Below, one piece after another: positions 63,847 to 64,000 of a stretch of 64,000 bases of DNA (position 1 is its first letter; each line of letters opens with the position of its first letter). The stretch spans positions 549,591-613,590 of the forward strand of contig NZ_LIYH01000002.1 of the NCBI RefSeq assembly GCF_001905885.1, read 5' to 3'. The position numbers were made by a program, and so were the translations under genes. Origin of the DNA: Streptomyces sp. CB03234. GTDB lineage: Bacteria; Actinomycetota; Actinomycetes; Streptomycetales; Streptomycetaceae. Under the pieces are notes generated by a model that worked only from the letters and a program-made list of their open reading frames with translations, searched no databases and was not told the origin of the DNA.

Positions 63847-64000
63847 GTGAGCGAGATACCTGAGACGGCGAACAGCGTCATGTGGCAGAGCAGTCCGCCT
63901 GGCTCGATCTATGACTACATCAGAGTCGCGTCCTTCTCGATAGGCCCCGACGGGCTGGTCGACCAGTGGAGCCTGCGCGCCACCGACCTGTTCGGCATCA
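63847..64000 (+). CDS. Partial N-terminus of a possible PAS-containing regulatory protein
   Basis: The frame opens at GTG 63847 with GGAGGGG 10 bp upstream and runs to the window end without a stop. The 51 residues (MWQSSPPGSIYDYIRVASFS, then GLVDQWSLRATDLFG) resemble the start of a PAS domain as found in SpoIIE-type phosphatases. Its location after an RsbW-like gene fits that class. The identity is tentative because most of the gene is missing. Confidence 0.65.
   Translation, partial: MSEIPETANSVMWQSSPPGSIYDYIRVASFSIGPDGLVDQWSLRATDLFGI

Overview
The window is about 72% or more G+C, has dense genes, many GTG starts, and families characteristic of Streptomyces: WhiB, XRE/DUF5753 regulators, SpoIIE-type phosphatases, DUF1707, DUF4245, a class A penicillin-binding protein, and the ahpD-ahpC/oxyR and ispH-ppgK neighbourhoods. 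I read it as a chromosomal segment of a Streptomyces-like actinomycete. From memory, the order ahp/oxyR, fumarases, WhiB, glpX, xseAB, ispH, ppgK resembles the S. coelicolor core chromosome. That is recollection, not a search.

Layout. 1-5 kb: the 3' part of a Tad (Flp) pilus locus, with a TadC-like protein, a two-component pair, a Flp pilin, a TadE/G-like protein, a lipoprotein and an OmpA-domain protein. 5-7 kb: a Streptomyces regulatory trio of small acidic protein, XRE/DUF5753 regulator and divergent ATP-binding protein. 6.9-9.4 kb: a secreted DUF3089 hydrolase gene between two inverted copies of a roughly 500-bp non-coding repeat. 9.4-14 kb: an AbiEi/DUF559-like protein, then a polymorphic nuclease toxin carrying a Flp-pilin-like segment, an Imm52-like immunity protein and a further possible immunity gene. 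14-18.6 kb: membrane glycosyltransferase-like genes, DUF192, a prepilin peptidase and a cupin. 18.9-23.6 kb: aldo/keto reductase, isoprenyl transferase, PIN-PhoH protein, and a lytic-transglycosylase-like secreted protein behind a long structured leader. 23.7-31.9 kb: AI-2E-family exporter, peroxide defence (ahpD, ahpC, oxyR), an SPFH/ribbon-helix-helix pair with a perfect operator-like palindrome, and a class A PBP. 32-43 kb: SpoIIE phosphatase, DUF402, both kinds of fumarase, SGNH hydrolase, WhiB, glpX. 43-52 kb: DUF4245, nitroreductase, xseB/xseA, a truncated sulfatase, APC permease, ispH, ppgK, ychF. 52-55 kb: an accessory island with a toxin-antitoxin pair, DUF6000, and three genes with apparent frameshifts. 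55-64 kb: a substrate-binding protein without a signal peptide, DUF4242, a threonine-synthase-like enzyme, a subtilase, a septum-formation-domain protein, a GntR regulator, a 59-aa SPOR protein, a Nudix hydrolase and an RsbW-like ATPase. The last gene is cut by the window end.

The most unusual combination is the Tad locus, a prepilin peptidase, and a nuclease toxin bearing the same pilin signature within 17 kb. It suggests, without proving, a pilin-tagged toxin handled by the Tad/prepilin-peptidase pathway. The second standout is the 500-bp inverted repeat around the DUF3089 gene. Convergent gene pairs are separated by strong perfect hairpins, mostly without U-tracts. I saw no rRNA, tRNA, CRISPR array or intact transposase.
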